A DNA stretch of 64,000 bases, taken from Tetrapyrgos nigripes (taxonomy: Eukaryota; Basidiomycota; Agaricomycetes; Agaricales; Campanellaceae). This document shows, in pieces, positions 1 to 10,883 of the stretch (the first letter of the stretch is position 1; each line of letters opens with the position of its first letter). Location of the stretch: positions 1 to 64,000 of the forward strand of contig JAACJM010000256.1 in the NCBI GenBank assembly GCA_013368315.1, in the 5' to 3' direction. A program made the translations under genes and the position numbers. The notes beneath the pieces are model-generated. The model was not told where the DNA came from. It searched no databases and was given only the letters and a program-made list of their open reading frames with translations.

Positions 1-401
1 GTAATGGAGGGAATCTATCAGCTGCAGATTTTGATTACTGATCTTCACTAGTGTTCAGGACAAGCCACGCCCCTTGCGTCTCCTTGCGATCGTGTAATGC
101 ACCACTTCCCAGTCGCAACAAAGTGGAGACGAAAGATCCTTACCAGTAGTATTACCAGTCGTGACTCGTACATGATGGCAATCGTTTTTGACATTTTCCC
201 TGTTCACATTGAGTTTAACGCCCTAAGGCCTGAGACCTGAAACCTGACGCTAATAAAAGATTCGTGAGCAGGATGAGAAAGCAAACCCGGGGTCCGGAGC
301 CAAGTGAATAAATCCGAATCACCGCGTTTGAATTTGCGCTTGACTCCGAGGCAGGCCAAAAAAAAAAAGATACGGTCACAAGCCGACTTTCATAACTGTT
401 G

Positions 402-611
402 ACTGGGATAAAGTGCCATCTCTGCGCGTGGCAAGCTACGAGGCCCTCAGGATTGGGGAAGGAAGGAAGAAGGAAGACCAGGCGCACCCTGATGACGATG
501 TCATGATGGTCTTGACCGTGACTTCAAATGAGCGCTTGCTGAGCGCCAACAAACAGGGGTGGGAGTTTGAACCCGACCCAAGTTAACTCGGCCTTTAAGA
601 GGCCTCGTAAT
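402..611 (-). repeat. tRNA-derived SINE, copy 1 (internally deleted)
   Basis: Read on the minus strand, the element starts TTACGAGGCCTCTTAAAGGC, then GGCCGAGTTAAC (resembling a pol III A box of a Ser/Leu tRNA), then GGTTCAAACTCC (B box). It ends with the tail GCCTCGTAGCTTGCCACGCG...TTTATCCCAGT. Head, B box and tail recur at 5.0, 41.3, 51.1 and 52.3 kb. Here the stretch between A and B boxes is shortened to about 10 nt compared with the 5.0-kb copy, so it is probably not transcribable. The SINE reading is an inference from the boxes and the dispersed copies. Confidence 0.6.
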
Positions 612-1302
612 GACAAATGCCAACGAAGCAATACTAGATGATGGGGAATAGAAGGAACCTGGAACTTGAAGACGCGTTGGACTCAGAGGAAAACACAGGT
701 GAGGAAAGGAAGCTCAGGTTGCACAGTAAGGAGATAGCATATTGTCGTGGCAGTAAGTTCTGGAGTATGCATCTATGTAAGTACAAATGTATCGATCTAT
801 ATCAACTTAAATGAACGAGTGATAGCGAGATCATACTCGTTTTTTCCATTACCGTCCTTTCTGCGTGAAGAGTTTTCTCAAAGCTGCTATGTTATGTAGT
901 ATGTTTTTGTCGTGTTTATACACCTGCTGACCAGTGGATTGTCCAACTCATTCCAGGTTCTTTACGCTGACCCAAGCTATTTTCCAGGTGACGAATAAGA
1001 AGACACGGTATAGGGAGAAGCTCGTCCAAGCGAGGACGTAAAGGCTAGGTCGAATCCCGAAAGATGGAGTGAAGGAGAAGGGTGACGCGGTAACGTGACT
1101 GAGGCGCGTCGTAACTCGTGATGGGATCAAGGCTCGGAGTAGGCTCGGTAAGGCTCGAAGATCAGACAGAAGGCTCAGAATTATGGCTGGGGCTCGGCTC
1201 GGGCACAGGATATAGCCAGAGGGAAAAGAGAGATGAATTCGAATACACAACTTGTAGTACTTGTATCCGGATCTCTGTTCATGTCATCATTTATAGGTCA
1301 TA
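612..1302. other. intergenic, no gene recognised
   Basis: Downstream flank of the carboxylesterase. No conserved reading frame was seen. From about 1127 to 1202 the motif GGCTCGG recurs several times, resembling the subterminal repeats of decayed hAT elements (a similar tract lies at 31.08-31.18 kb), but no partner end was found. Confidence 0.4.
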
Positions 1303-3538
1303 TTACCTGTACCCCAGAACTGTCGGATCGTCGACGAAAAGCGCTACCTGGCTCTCTCGTAAATTGTCCAGTACGACCGTGGTGTTGTGGCCATTTAGCT
1401 CGAGTAAGATCTGATAGACATATTCAGTCAAGGATACTAACGTTTCAGGATTTTCCTTACGGGATTGTATGTTGTATACTCAGGCCATTCGGGACCTTCA
1501 TAGGATAAAAAATAATGAAAGCGAGGATATGAGGGATATTGCTTGAACTCACGATCAGAACCTGCAGCATCATTCGGATTCAACGCATCCGCGAATGAAA
1601 TCCAGTAATCCATCATCATATCACTCAGTTTGGCTGCCGTTGGTGTTACTTCCGGGACTTCAGGTTGTTCTGAGAGGATTCCAAACACGTAGTATACCTC
1701 CGAGGTGTGCGACACTTTCAGACAAAGTTGTATTAGTGAACTTGAAGATCGATCATTAACAGAGACGATGAAACAAATACATACCTCCCAATGATCCTGG
1801 AACAGGCGTTCCAACAACAAAGTCCCGCATCGGTACAGCATCCGGATCGGTGAATAGGTACGAGTAAGTCGAGATTCCAGCTGGGAGAAGCTGATTGTTG
1901 ATGTGGTATCGGCGTTCGGAGTTATACACGTAATCCGTTGCTGCAGTACAATTTCAGTCTAAAGCAATGGTCAAGTAGTACGTAAGTTTCCTCACCAACA
2001 GCCGCAGTACGCTTGTATTGAGGGTCCAGTCCAAAAGTCTCGTTTCCAGTGTCAAAGGGAGATCCTTTAGAAGGAATATTCGGATATAAAGCCAGAGTTT
2101 TGTTGAGAATCGACTCGAGTTTGTTCAACTGTGCCTCGCGTTCTGATTGTGTGGCGTTTGGAGGCGATGGGGGTGATCCAAGGATTGTGTCTTTTATCAC
2201 TTGGTCGGTGTTCACACTCTGGTTTGTGGCTAGCGTGCCTAAAGGAAAACAATCAGAGATTAAATAATGAAAATCGGAGGTATATATATATACGCACCTT
2301 CATCCTTATTGGTACCAATCAAGACTGCTTCCACGACTTTCTTCTTGGGCATGAGTGTAGAGGGCATACCCGGAAGGTGTCTATCACCAAACGTAGGCGT
2401 CCACTCGCTTGCCTCCGCAAAACTGAAGAATATTCCAGCGTCATTGTACCCATTAATCAAATCAGCAGTGGTAAGGTTGCGGATGCATTCGATATCGCTG
2501 AGGGATGAATTGACGCAATTAGGTAGAGCGGACATGAAATTATTCCATGTTTCGTTTGCAGCTGGGGACTGAGGAATAACATCTGGTATCCTCGCCGTTG
2601 ATTCTATGATCTGCAGGGCGATGTGAATATAAAGTAAGTGTGCCGAACAGACAGATGAAGCTCACCACACCCCTCGCTAGGCCCTCAATTTCACCGTTCA
2701 GGATGAGTAACTCAAGCGCACGAGCCCCAGAACTCTCCCCGAAGACCGTGACCTGCAAATCCTCCAATAGTAATCCAAAGACAATCCGTAGCAGCTGTCT
2801 AACGTACCTTGGATGGATCTCCACCAAACGATGCTATATTCTCTTGAACCCACTGCAATGCTGCAACGTTGTCTTGTAGACCAAGGTTCAGGATGTGAGA
2901 ACCCGCTTCAGCGTCTCGAAAAACTTCTTCTCCTCGCGGGAAGCCAAGTGGTCCCAGGCGATAATTGACAGTGACGAGAATTGTCGGTGTGCCCTTGTGA
3001 TATGTCCAGAATGAGTTATTTAGTTGTCAGCTCATAGTTAATTATACGTACCCTGGACACACTACGATTGACAAGTGGCGTTCCATCGTACCTCGAAGAA
3101 GACCCTACGATGAAACCACCTCCGTAAACCCAGACCATCACCGGAAGGCTTTTGTCAGAGCTGATATTCGAAGGCCGAAAGATGTTCAAGCTTAGGCAGT
3201 CTTCGGACAGTTGTTCAGGAGGAAGCTTAGTTTGAACGCATGATGGGCCAAACTGAGTTGCATTAAATGTCGCTTGCTGCCCAGACGAGAACATTTTGGG
3301 TACTGGTGGCTTTAGCCGGAGATCAGCGACTGGGGGCTCTGCAAACGGGATACCTGGACACGAATTAATGATGGAAATAGAGCGAACACTTAAGAACCAG
3401 CTTCGTACCTCCGAAGAACTCGACATTATCAGATGTGCGTCGTCCGGTGAATGTAACATCCCCGATTACTGCAGTGGGAGCCGAGCCAGTGACCAAGAAA
3501 GGTAGCTCGAAGGCAAGAAGAAGTAAAGGCAATCGCAT
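1303..3538 (-). CDS. secreted type-B carboxylesterase/lipase
   Basis: A ten-exon alpha/beta-hydrolase gene. Exons, in order of translation: 3538-3409, 3353-3052, 2993-2809, 2752-2668, 2610-2298, 2238-1996, 1940-1785, 1714-1553, 1495-1461 and 1410-1303. Together they give about 572 codons, normal for fungal type-B carboxylesterases (PF00135). All introns are about 50-70 nt and GT-AG, and all junctions keep frame. The ATG at 3538 opens a hydrophobic signal peptide (MRLPLLLLAFELPFL...), so export is expected. Family marks: EDCLSLNIF signature in exon 2, VYGGGF oxyanion-hole region, FGESSGA nucleophile elbow (Ser) in exon 4, and GVSHTSEVYYVFG carrying the catalytic His across the exon 7/8 junction. 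Several N-x-S/T sites fit a glycoprotein. The enzyme should hydrolyse carboxylic esters or acylglycerols; the substrate cannot be told. No break was seen, so it is likely functional. Confidence 0.9.
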
Positions 3539-5021
3539 CTCCTGTCTGTCTGAGGTAGTGAAATGATGGATAGAAAGTGCTGTTCATGCCTGGTTTTATA
3601 CTGGATGTCGATACTTACACGGTTCGTAATATACTATTGGTTATCTAATTTGTCAGTACTAGCAAGTTGACTCGAGGATATGTATTAGATAGTGTAAGCT
3701 ACTTAAATGGAGCAATTGTACTTTGGACTCAATAGTCCTTATATCGTTCTCGGATTGCCACTGAGCCACTCCGTGCTCTTCGTGGCTCCTTGCCTGCAAG
3801 TTAACGCTTCCTCTGGCAGAACCTCCAGGGTGTTCATTATTTTGTACCTTGTTTATTAGTTTGATTTTCGCGTATTACAGAAAGCCTTGAGAGGAGGCCG
3901 TACTTTGATACATCTTATTATTATCTATGTCTGCATGATATCTTAATCCTGCGGCGTATTCAACGCGCTCAAGAGATCCTAATTTTCTCGGTGATGATCT
4001 CCATATTGACCTATTGGGATCTCGTTCCCAGACGACAACGGCTAGTAGGTTGACTCAGACAACCTTGAATGCTTTTCACAGGGACTCGTCTCATACCTTT
4101 TGAACTCAGACAACTTTGAATTCTTTTCGCGGGGACCCGTCTCAAAACTTTTGAATTCTTCTCCACAGTGACTCGATTCGGAGTGTTAGCCGCTTCTAGA
4201 GGATCAGCAACTATCACACAAGTGAGTGGGATGAAAAATCAACGGTGAATGGAGTGTACTGGTCATCCTCCAAGATCTCAATTGTGCTAATATGTAACCA
4301 AATCCGAAGGTGACCGTGAGCTCGAAGATGAAAAAATCGAAGTGAAAGCAAAAGAGGAAGTGGCGCGCGGTCACTTCAGAAGCAAACGTAAGCAACAAGC
4401 GAGTTCCGAAGAAGACCGATACATACTTCCACACGGGTCAAGGATTTGCGTTAGGATGCCCGATACTAATATTAATCGGCATCGTAACACTTCAGGGTCC
4501 AACGTCTGACGAGCATTAGACGAGCATTTTATGGTGAGCTATCTCTCATTTCAATTTGTGCACGAGCAAATTTCTCAGCTCTTCAAAATCAGTGACCGCT
4601 GTGCAATGAAGTTTGTGGAAGCTCACCGAAAGAGTTCGGATCCGTGAACATCGATCAGGAAGGGAAACGACCACGACTGGCAACCCTAGACTGCTCGCGA
4701 GCCTCGTACAAAGAGTGGTACTGGGATCTGAATTTAATTCGCCAATTAGATGTTGAGATTGTAATACGGTTGAACGCGACTGTGTTTGGACTGTGTCGTT
4801 CATTGGCACGTTGACTAGCAGTCTTCCCTGACTTGCGGAGGTCCGTAGAGACCCTTCCGATGCCCGTCTTGAACTTAAAACTAATAATGACTCGACACTG
4901 GCATAAAGAAGTGGCTGTGACGTATGCGACGTAATGACAGATCGACGCTCAACAGTCCGTGCCAGTGGGCCGTGGTCGGAGTGATTACTAAGTACTAAAG
5001 TTTTTAATGTTCTAACTTATG
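3539..5021. other. carboxylesterase upstream region, no other gene
   Basis: The promoter of the carboxylesterase should lie here, but no convincing TATA box was identified. From about 4053 to 4175 a roughly 51-nt unit (CTCAGACAAC.TTGAAT.CTTTTC...GGGAC.CGTCTCA) is repeated about 2.5 times imperfectly. Nothing else was recognised. Confidence 0.45.
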
Positions 5022-5292
5022 CACTGGGGTAAGGGGCCACTGCTTCGCATGGCAAGCTACGATGCTCCTTTCCAAATGTCGATGAAGAAGGAAGACGGTT
5101 ACAGTGAGAACTTGGTGGATCTGACAAAGCCGTTGACGACGTCACCAGAAGCTTGACCATGATGCCGGATAACTCCGAATGAGCGCTTGACGAGCGCCAG
5201 CTAATAGGGGTGGGAGTTTGAACCCGTGGAAAAGATCTAGGAGGTCGCTTGAGAACGACATAAGTTAACTCGGCCTTTAAGAGGCCTCGTAA
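5022..5292 (-). repeat. tRNA-derived SINE, copy 2 (most complete short copy)
   Basis: On the minus strand: head TTACGAGGCCTCTTAAAGGC, A-box-like GGCCGAGTTAAC (about 5261-5275), B box GGTTCAAACTCC (5213-5224), body with GGCGCTCGTCAAGCGCTCAT, and tail CGTAGCTTGCCATGCGAAGC followed by AGTGGCCCCTTACCCCAGTG. The A-to-B spacing of about 50 nt fits a class II (Ser/Leu) tRNA ancestry. At 271 bp it is the best reference copy for the family in this window. No clear target duplication was seen. Confidence 0.65.
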
Positions 5293-5965
5293 TTCTACTC
5301 TGAATGGATTCGCGGTGATTCGGGAGCGAACACAAAGCCTGCACAATCAGCTACGTCTCTGACGGACCCTATTAATAGTGTAAGTATGAATCATTTGAGA
5401 CCTCGGACTCACATATGGAGGCATAGCTGAGACAAAGAACCCGTCGTAGTTTGTGCAAACTCAATTGTAACAGTACCGGTCATTATATATCGAGTCATTC
5501 TCTGGGTGTTGAGTTCGGATCGGGCTGCTTATTTTTTAGATGTCTACAGTTGTTGTTCAGGGAATCGTTACAGGGTTGGCAGTTCTTGGATTCTCAGAAG
5601 GACAGGGACATGTACACCGTTGAACTATGGCTGAAATCACAGAGTATTCGGACAAGTGGGTAAAAATGTAGTAGAACTCGAAGGAGTGGGGGCATTTGAC
5701 AAATGGGTACCTACCTATATCTTCCACACGACAATGGGTCCGTCGGGTCACTGCTGTCGTTCCCCGAGGTAGGGGGGCTGGTCTCGAAGCCCTTATCGTC
5801 CCCTCTCTGACCCTGTCCTCCGTTTCCTGAACAACGTCCTTCTCGGCTCTCTGCGGCCGTCGTGAGCGATGGGGCCCAGCAACGACGACCTCTAGCTCCG
5901 CCGTTTCTGTATTGTTAGATGTGCGGCCTCGACCAGGAGGTGCAAACAGTCTAAATTAATGACAC
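5293..5965. other. intergenic, nothing recognised
   Basis: Short open frames occur on both strands, but none has recognisable motifs, introns or codon structure. The stretch 5760-5940 is GC-rich and pyrimidine-biased. No repeat shared with the rest of the window was noticed. Confidence 0.35.
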
Positions 5966-6540
5966 TGGGTGCAAATACCCATAAATACACCGTCATACTG
6001 TGATATTACTGAAGACTTACTCAGTGCCACTCAGTTAGTAAATCCTCATGTATTATGAGAGCATTACATGAAAGCAAAAATTTCACAACCATTCCATAAG
6101 GTCTCTGTAAGTCCGGGTGTATTACTGGGATCTTTCTATATGACATTCTGTCACAGTAATACATACTGTAATACTATTAAAAAATACAGAAGTATTTTAG
6201 TGTGACACATAGTCACAGTATGTCATATAGTAATACAGGTTAGATTTACAGAAGACATATATGGGTGTAAATACCATAAATACACTGTCATACAGTGGTA
6301 TTACTGGAGACATACTCAGTGCCACTCAGTTTGTAAATCCACATGTATTACAGGAGTATTACAGGAAAGCAAAAATTTCCCAACAGTTGCATAAGGTTTC
6401 TGTAAGTCAGGGTGTATTACTGGGATCTTTTGATGTGACATTCAGTCACAGTAAAAGATATACAGAAAGATTTTGATGTGACACATTGTCACAGTATGTC
6501 ATATAGTAATACAGGCAGGATTTACAGAAGACTTATGAGT
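5966..6540 (+). repeat. tandem duplication of a ~280-296 bp AT-rich unit
   Basis: Two head-to-tail copies, 5966-6261 and 6262-6540. Both begin TGGGTG(C/T)AAATACC, share ATTACTGGGATCTTT and CACAGTATGTCATATAGTAA, and end with TTTACAGAAGAC. They differ by substitutions and small indels, so the duplication is not recent. Many CAGTAATACA / TGACA...TGTCA motifs give local dyad symmetry. The array lies 5' of the decayed hAT transposase and may be part of its element, but no terminus was identified. Confidence 0.75.
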
Positions 6541-6924
6541 ATTATGAATTGTGAGTGCTTTTATAATAGATTCACTAAGTGACAGGATTGTCACAGAAAT
6601 TTTTAAATAAGATCAGGTGTATTACAGGAGCTTTACAGAACCAAAAGGATGGTCATGGAATCTTATAATTTCCCAGATAAGTCATGCACCAGGATGGAAG
6701 ACATATGATATCCTGTGTATCCCAATAGGTTTAGAGTAATACACTTGTAAATCAAGGAGGGTTATTTTGAATTTACTGGAAAGTAGATATTTTGTAAATC
6801 CTGTGTAAATCATGCAAACTTACAAGAGATATATAGGAGGCAGTAAAACCAAAAAATGATAGCATAAGACTAGGTGTTTTAATGTACGTTTATGACAATG
6901 ATGATGGACAAATCAGTTGTAAAG

Positions 6925-7190
6925 AACTTGTGAAGGACTTATGAAGGACTCATGAAGGGCTCAACTCGTAAGGTACTCGTGAAGGTCTTGGGAAGGTCTT
7001 GTGAGGGAAGGTCTTGTGAGGCACTTGTGAAGGTCCTGTGAAGGACTCATGAAGGACTTGTGAAGGACTTGTGAAAGAATCATGAAGGACTCAGGAAAGA
7101 TTCATGAACTCGTGAAGGACTTGTGAAGGACTTGTGAAAGACTCAGGAGGGATTCATCTCTTGTGAAGGACTGAGTCCTTCATGAGTTCA
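6925..7190 (+). repeat. short-unit array (TGTGAAGGAC family)
   Basis: About 20 imperfect direct copies of a roughly 10-nt unit, TTGTGAAGGAC or CATGAAGGAC, packed between 6925 and 7190; the array ends with one inverted copy (GTCCTTCATGAG). Short clustered repeats ahead of a hAT transposase are often subterminal transposase-binding sites. That role is an inference from position only. Confidence 0.7.
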
Positions 7191-7289
7191 TGAATCTTTC
7201 CCAGGTCCAGAACATGTTCTGTCCTTGCTTCATAAGAGGCACTCGTCTTCATCAGAAAACCCCCCACTTTTCCCTCTCTCTGTGTCACT

Positions 7290-9405
7290 ATGGCGAGTGA
7301 AGCTGATCAGTCCGAAATAAATCCAAGCTCCAGTGGCAACAACCCTTGCCCTCACATTGAACGTGACAAGGTAGACCCAAAACTTATGTTAAAACCTGGT
7401 ACAACTTGTACATGAACGCACTCTGCTAAAAAGAGGGAATCTGCAGCAGCTGGTATGTGAAATCTGTACTCAGTCTTTATGGATCTGATTGTTGAAAGGT
7501 ATTTTTTTGGTATTTTTGGTAGATCAATCATCATCAAGAGTGCATTGATGTGTCTGGCAATCTTAAAGATGCCAAGGACATAGACTGGTATGACTCTGAA
7601 GGTGATGATCTACCAACTGTTAAAGGTATGTTGTGGTTTTCTGTCTCTCTTTTTTTTGTTTTTTTTGACATAGGAGTGGCATGGCTGCAGGTTCCCAAGA
7701 AAAGCGGAAGCTGGCGGATGGTGAGAAACCGATCGCTAAGCAACCCAAAGTTGTTCCACTTCTCATTGTATCCATTTGACTTTGACCACCTCTTCCCTAC
7801 TCCAGACGACTGCTACCAATGGTGAAGATGAAGAGTTGGACGAGGATGATGATGTTGAAAGGGATGACTCAGATGTGGAAATAACAAAAGGTGAAAAACG
7901 CTACTGGGAAGCAAAAGCTGGAACCAAGGGCAAGCCAGTGCATGTATTGCTGTTGTTCATAGCCAACACATACTAACCTGTTGACAGACAAAGTGCAGAA
8001 CCCAAAAAGCGAAGGAGATGGTAGATTTGCGCTTGTGTTATCAGGCAGATGCAATATTAGTAGATGATAAAATGATGCCTGGCTCAATCTGTAGATTTTT
8101 CTTGTGAGTTCATATCTTCTACTGTCTTTTCCTCGTCATTCTCTGAGACACACTCTATGACAGTGAAAGTATCCACTCCACAAAATGGACCTTTTACACT
8201 GGGAACATTACATCAAGATGTTGTCACTTGGAACACCATCATAATGACAACTATTTCAAACTCTGTGAACAGAAAAATGTTGAGCCAAAGGCCAGGTGAT
8301 TATCCTCTGAAGTGGGTATTGATGGGTATGTGAACATGCTCTCTTGTGTATCTGTGCAATGTTGACTCGGCTCTGTGGTCTAGTCAGCAAACTATCACTT
8401 CATTTACAGTTGCGCAACCCAGTCTTATTCTGCCGTTTTCATGCAAAGGTCTCTTGGAGCACATCATTGAGTTAATTGCAGATGCTGACAAGGTATGTGT
8501 TTGTCTTTCTCAAATAACTTCTGACATCTCGTGTGTTATGTGTATACTTGCAGGCTGTAAACTTGATTGACTAACCATCTTTTTGTCATGTCCTTCTCTA
8601 TCTGCAACAAAAACTGACCAGGAAAGACATTCCTCACCACATAACGCTTACCACAGCCATCAAGGAGAAGCATTAGACCTTGATACAATGGAACAAGGAG
8701 ATACTCAAGGTATGTGTCCAGACTATTGAAGATGTAATGTGATGTCTAGAATGTTGACTTGCTGATCTCCATGACTTTTGATGGCTGGTCCAAGAAGCGT
8801 TGCAAGGCTTTCGAAAGCTTGACAGTACATTTCATCCAACCCACTGACAACAATCCCTCAGAGTGGTCTCTTCATGCCTATCTCTTGACATTTGACCACT
8901 GGAAGGGATGTCATACTGGGGAAGAGAATGGTAAACATCTTGCAAATACAATCCAAGAGTATGGCTATGTTGATACAGCCAGTTTGCAAAATTTGTGTTC
9001 ATGCTGAGATATTTGCAGCCAATAGGTGGGCTGGTTCACCAGTGATGGGGTGTCAGTAAATGACAAGTCAACACATATTGCCTGCAAGATTTTGGACCCA
9101 TCTGGCAAGGTGCTTAAGCCTAAGGAACATTGTACCAAGTGAGTAATCCACCTTTGTATGATACATGTACTCAATTATCTTTCCTACAGTTGTATTGAGC
9201 ACATGTTTCACCTCATGCCAAGCCACTTCTGTCAAGCCCTCCAGATTCCTTCAATCATGGCCATAGGCCATTGTCTCCATGCCAGTGAAATGGAAGAACT
9301 CTTTGAAGGCTTTGATGATGACATTGATACATCCCAGGAAGAGGAACGTGATGATGATGATGAGGCTGTAGAACAAGCATTGTCAACAGAATGGACACCT
9401 GGTGA
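7290..9405 (+). pseudogene. decayed hAT-superfamily transposase
   Basis: Coding pieces follow each other on the plus strand, interrupted by putative introns and by stops and frameshifts. An N-terminus begins at ATG 7290 (MASEADQSEI...). Acidic runs lie at 7800-7890. A His/Cys-rich stretch (RCCHLEHH) near 8210-8240 looks like a damaged BED-type finger. The clearest segment, about 8755-9000, reads SMTFDGWSKKRCKAFESLT...HFIQPTD and later HTGEENGKHLANTI, matching the hAT core (DGWTS...HTG). A later piece, 9190-9260, carries CIEHMFHLMPSHF. The conserved C-terminal dimerisation region is not seen; the frame is followed at 9406 by unrelated chromovirus sequence. It is not functional as it stands. 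Termini and target duplication were not found. Confidence 0.65.
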
Positions 9406-9585
9406 CTGTCACAAAGAGGTAATCGCTTAGATAGCGATAACAGCAATGGCGAGGAGCTAACAGACAGCATTGAGTACTGGAACTGGTCCCAACAACAAAG
9501 AATGTATAAAGTACCTAACAGACAGCAGTGAGTACTGGAACTACAAGGTCTATCAGGGAAGCAAGAGAACTAGTGTGTCATGAAC
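9406..9585 (+). pseudogene. chromovirus (Ty3) pol 3'-end fragment with internal duplication
   Basis: From TGTCACAAAGAGGTAAT onward this matches, in the opposite orientation, the end of the chromovirus pol frame at 63.26-63.35 kb. The translation RGNRLDSDNSNGEELTDS parallels RGNCLDSDNSNGNELTDS there. The segment CTAACAGACAGCA.TGAGTA occurs twice in tandem (about 9457 and 9514), and the second copy reads on to a stop near 9583. It directly abuts the decayed hAT frame on the left and the truncated LINE on the right, so it is a captured scrap, not a gene. Confidence 0.7.
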
Positions 9586-9625
9586 TGCTACAGTTCTTTG
9601 CCCCCCTTCTTCTTTTATTTCATTG

Positions 9626-10339
9626 TTAAACTCGGAATTCCTTCATCATTCGTCTATTGCTTTTCCCCATCGATTGATACTCAGATTCACACTCAATGAA
9701 CTTTACACCATTCACCATTACTGAGGTTTGAGCTGGTTTGTACAAGTTTTGTATCATTGTGATGAATTCCATCGGGAACTCAAATTTCTTCAATGTTTTC
9801 CATAAGTATTCATGATCTACCTTATCATATGCCTTCTCTTGGTCCAGGGAGACTATCAGTCCGTTTTGGGCATTCTGTTCTGCAGAGGCCATTACCATTC
9901 TGATCAGTTTTGTCTGATCACTTATCTGTCTTCTGGGGACAAAGCCCGCCTGGTTGTGGTGCAGAAGATCTGGTGCTACTTTGCCTAGCTTAGTAGCCAG
10001 GACTTTTGTGAATATTTTGTAATCCGTGTTGAGCAGTGTTATGGGCCTATAGTTTACTATATCACATTTATCATTCTTTTTATAGAGCGGGCACATCCAT
10101 CCATCTGAAAAGTGAGTCTCTTCAATTATCCCATGTCTTGCAATATCATTAAAGGCTCTTGTCATTAGATTTACAATATCAAATGCAGGACGGCATGCCT
10201 TTGTGTCCTCCAAATAGCGTGTGTAAATTGCCTTCCATAACTCATATGTCGCCCCATCAATTCCGGGAGACGTATAGTTTTTCACATCTAAAAGAGCTCT
10301 TACTACATTGCCTCTTTCGCACTTAACAGCTAGGTACAT
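9626..10339 (-). pseudogene. LINE reverse transcriptase, N-terminal half
   Basis: An open frame of 237 codons covers RT motifs upstream of the catalytic box: SPGIDGATYELWK (block 0/1), WMCPLYKK...NYRPITLLN (block 1), HHNQAGFVPRRQISDQ (block 2) and LIVSLDQEKAYDKVDHEYLW (block 3, first catalytic Asp). It ends after NGVKF...ECESEYQSMG at a junction near 9600-9665. The G-x-R-QGDPLSP and YADD motifs expected next are absent. The preceding 10340-10883 also derives from ORF2 but is broken by frame changes. Confidence 0.85.
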
Positions 10340-10883
10340 TTTCTGCTCTTCAGTTAGCTTAGTATTGAGATTACTCAGTACTTGTTCCGTTATCAGGTCC
10401 TTCCTTCTATGGTGTTCCTCATTTGCTGGTTGTCCTTCTTTCTGAAGTCTTTCATGGTAATCTCAGGCGTGTTTAACCATGCCTTCTGGGGTCATTTCGA
10501 ACCAACCATCTGGACCTTGTTCTTCTCACCTCAGCACGTAAATCACATCTCTCAGTTTGTTCTCCTTATTCAGGCTCAACCAGTAACAGGATATCTGTTC
10601 TCCCTCAATATGATTTCGAGTTGCCATTTCTTTTCTTGTGTCTTGGAACTGTTTCCTTTCCAGAACTGTGATATCAGCAGATATTGTCGCCGATTGCTCC
10701 AGACGTTCCCCTTCTGTAAGGGTGAGGTCATTGTCCACCTTAGACAGCTTCTCCCTCTAATTCCTTAATTTGCTTTTCAGTTCTAGGTATTACAATGTGT
10801 TGTCTCCTTCTGGCTTCAGCTAAGACATCCGTCTTATACTTGAACCAGGTTAGCTGAGTGTTTTTATCCGTTGTACGCCCCAC

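Noticed and set aside
5022..5292. A functional tRNA gene suggested by A- and B-box-like motifs
   Set aside because: No cloverleaf with paired acceptor stem could be formed by eye, and the unit is dispersed with a non-tRNA tail; a SINE fits better.
5022..5292. Reading the GAGGCCTCGTA motifs at both ends as terminal inverted repeats of a MITE
   Set aside because: Similarity of the ends is only a short palindromic word, no fixed-length duplication flanks the copies, and many copies are head-only or tail-only.
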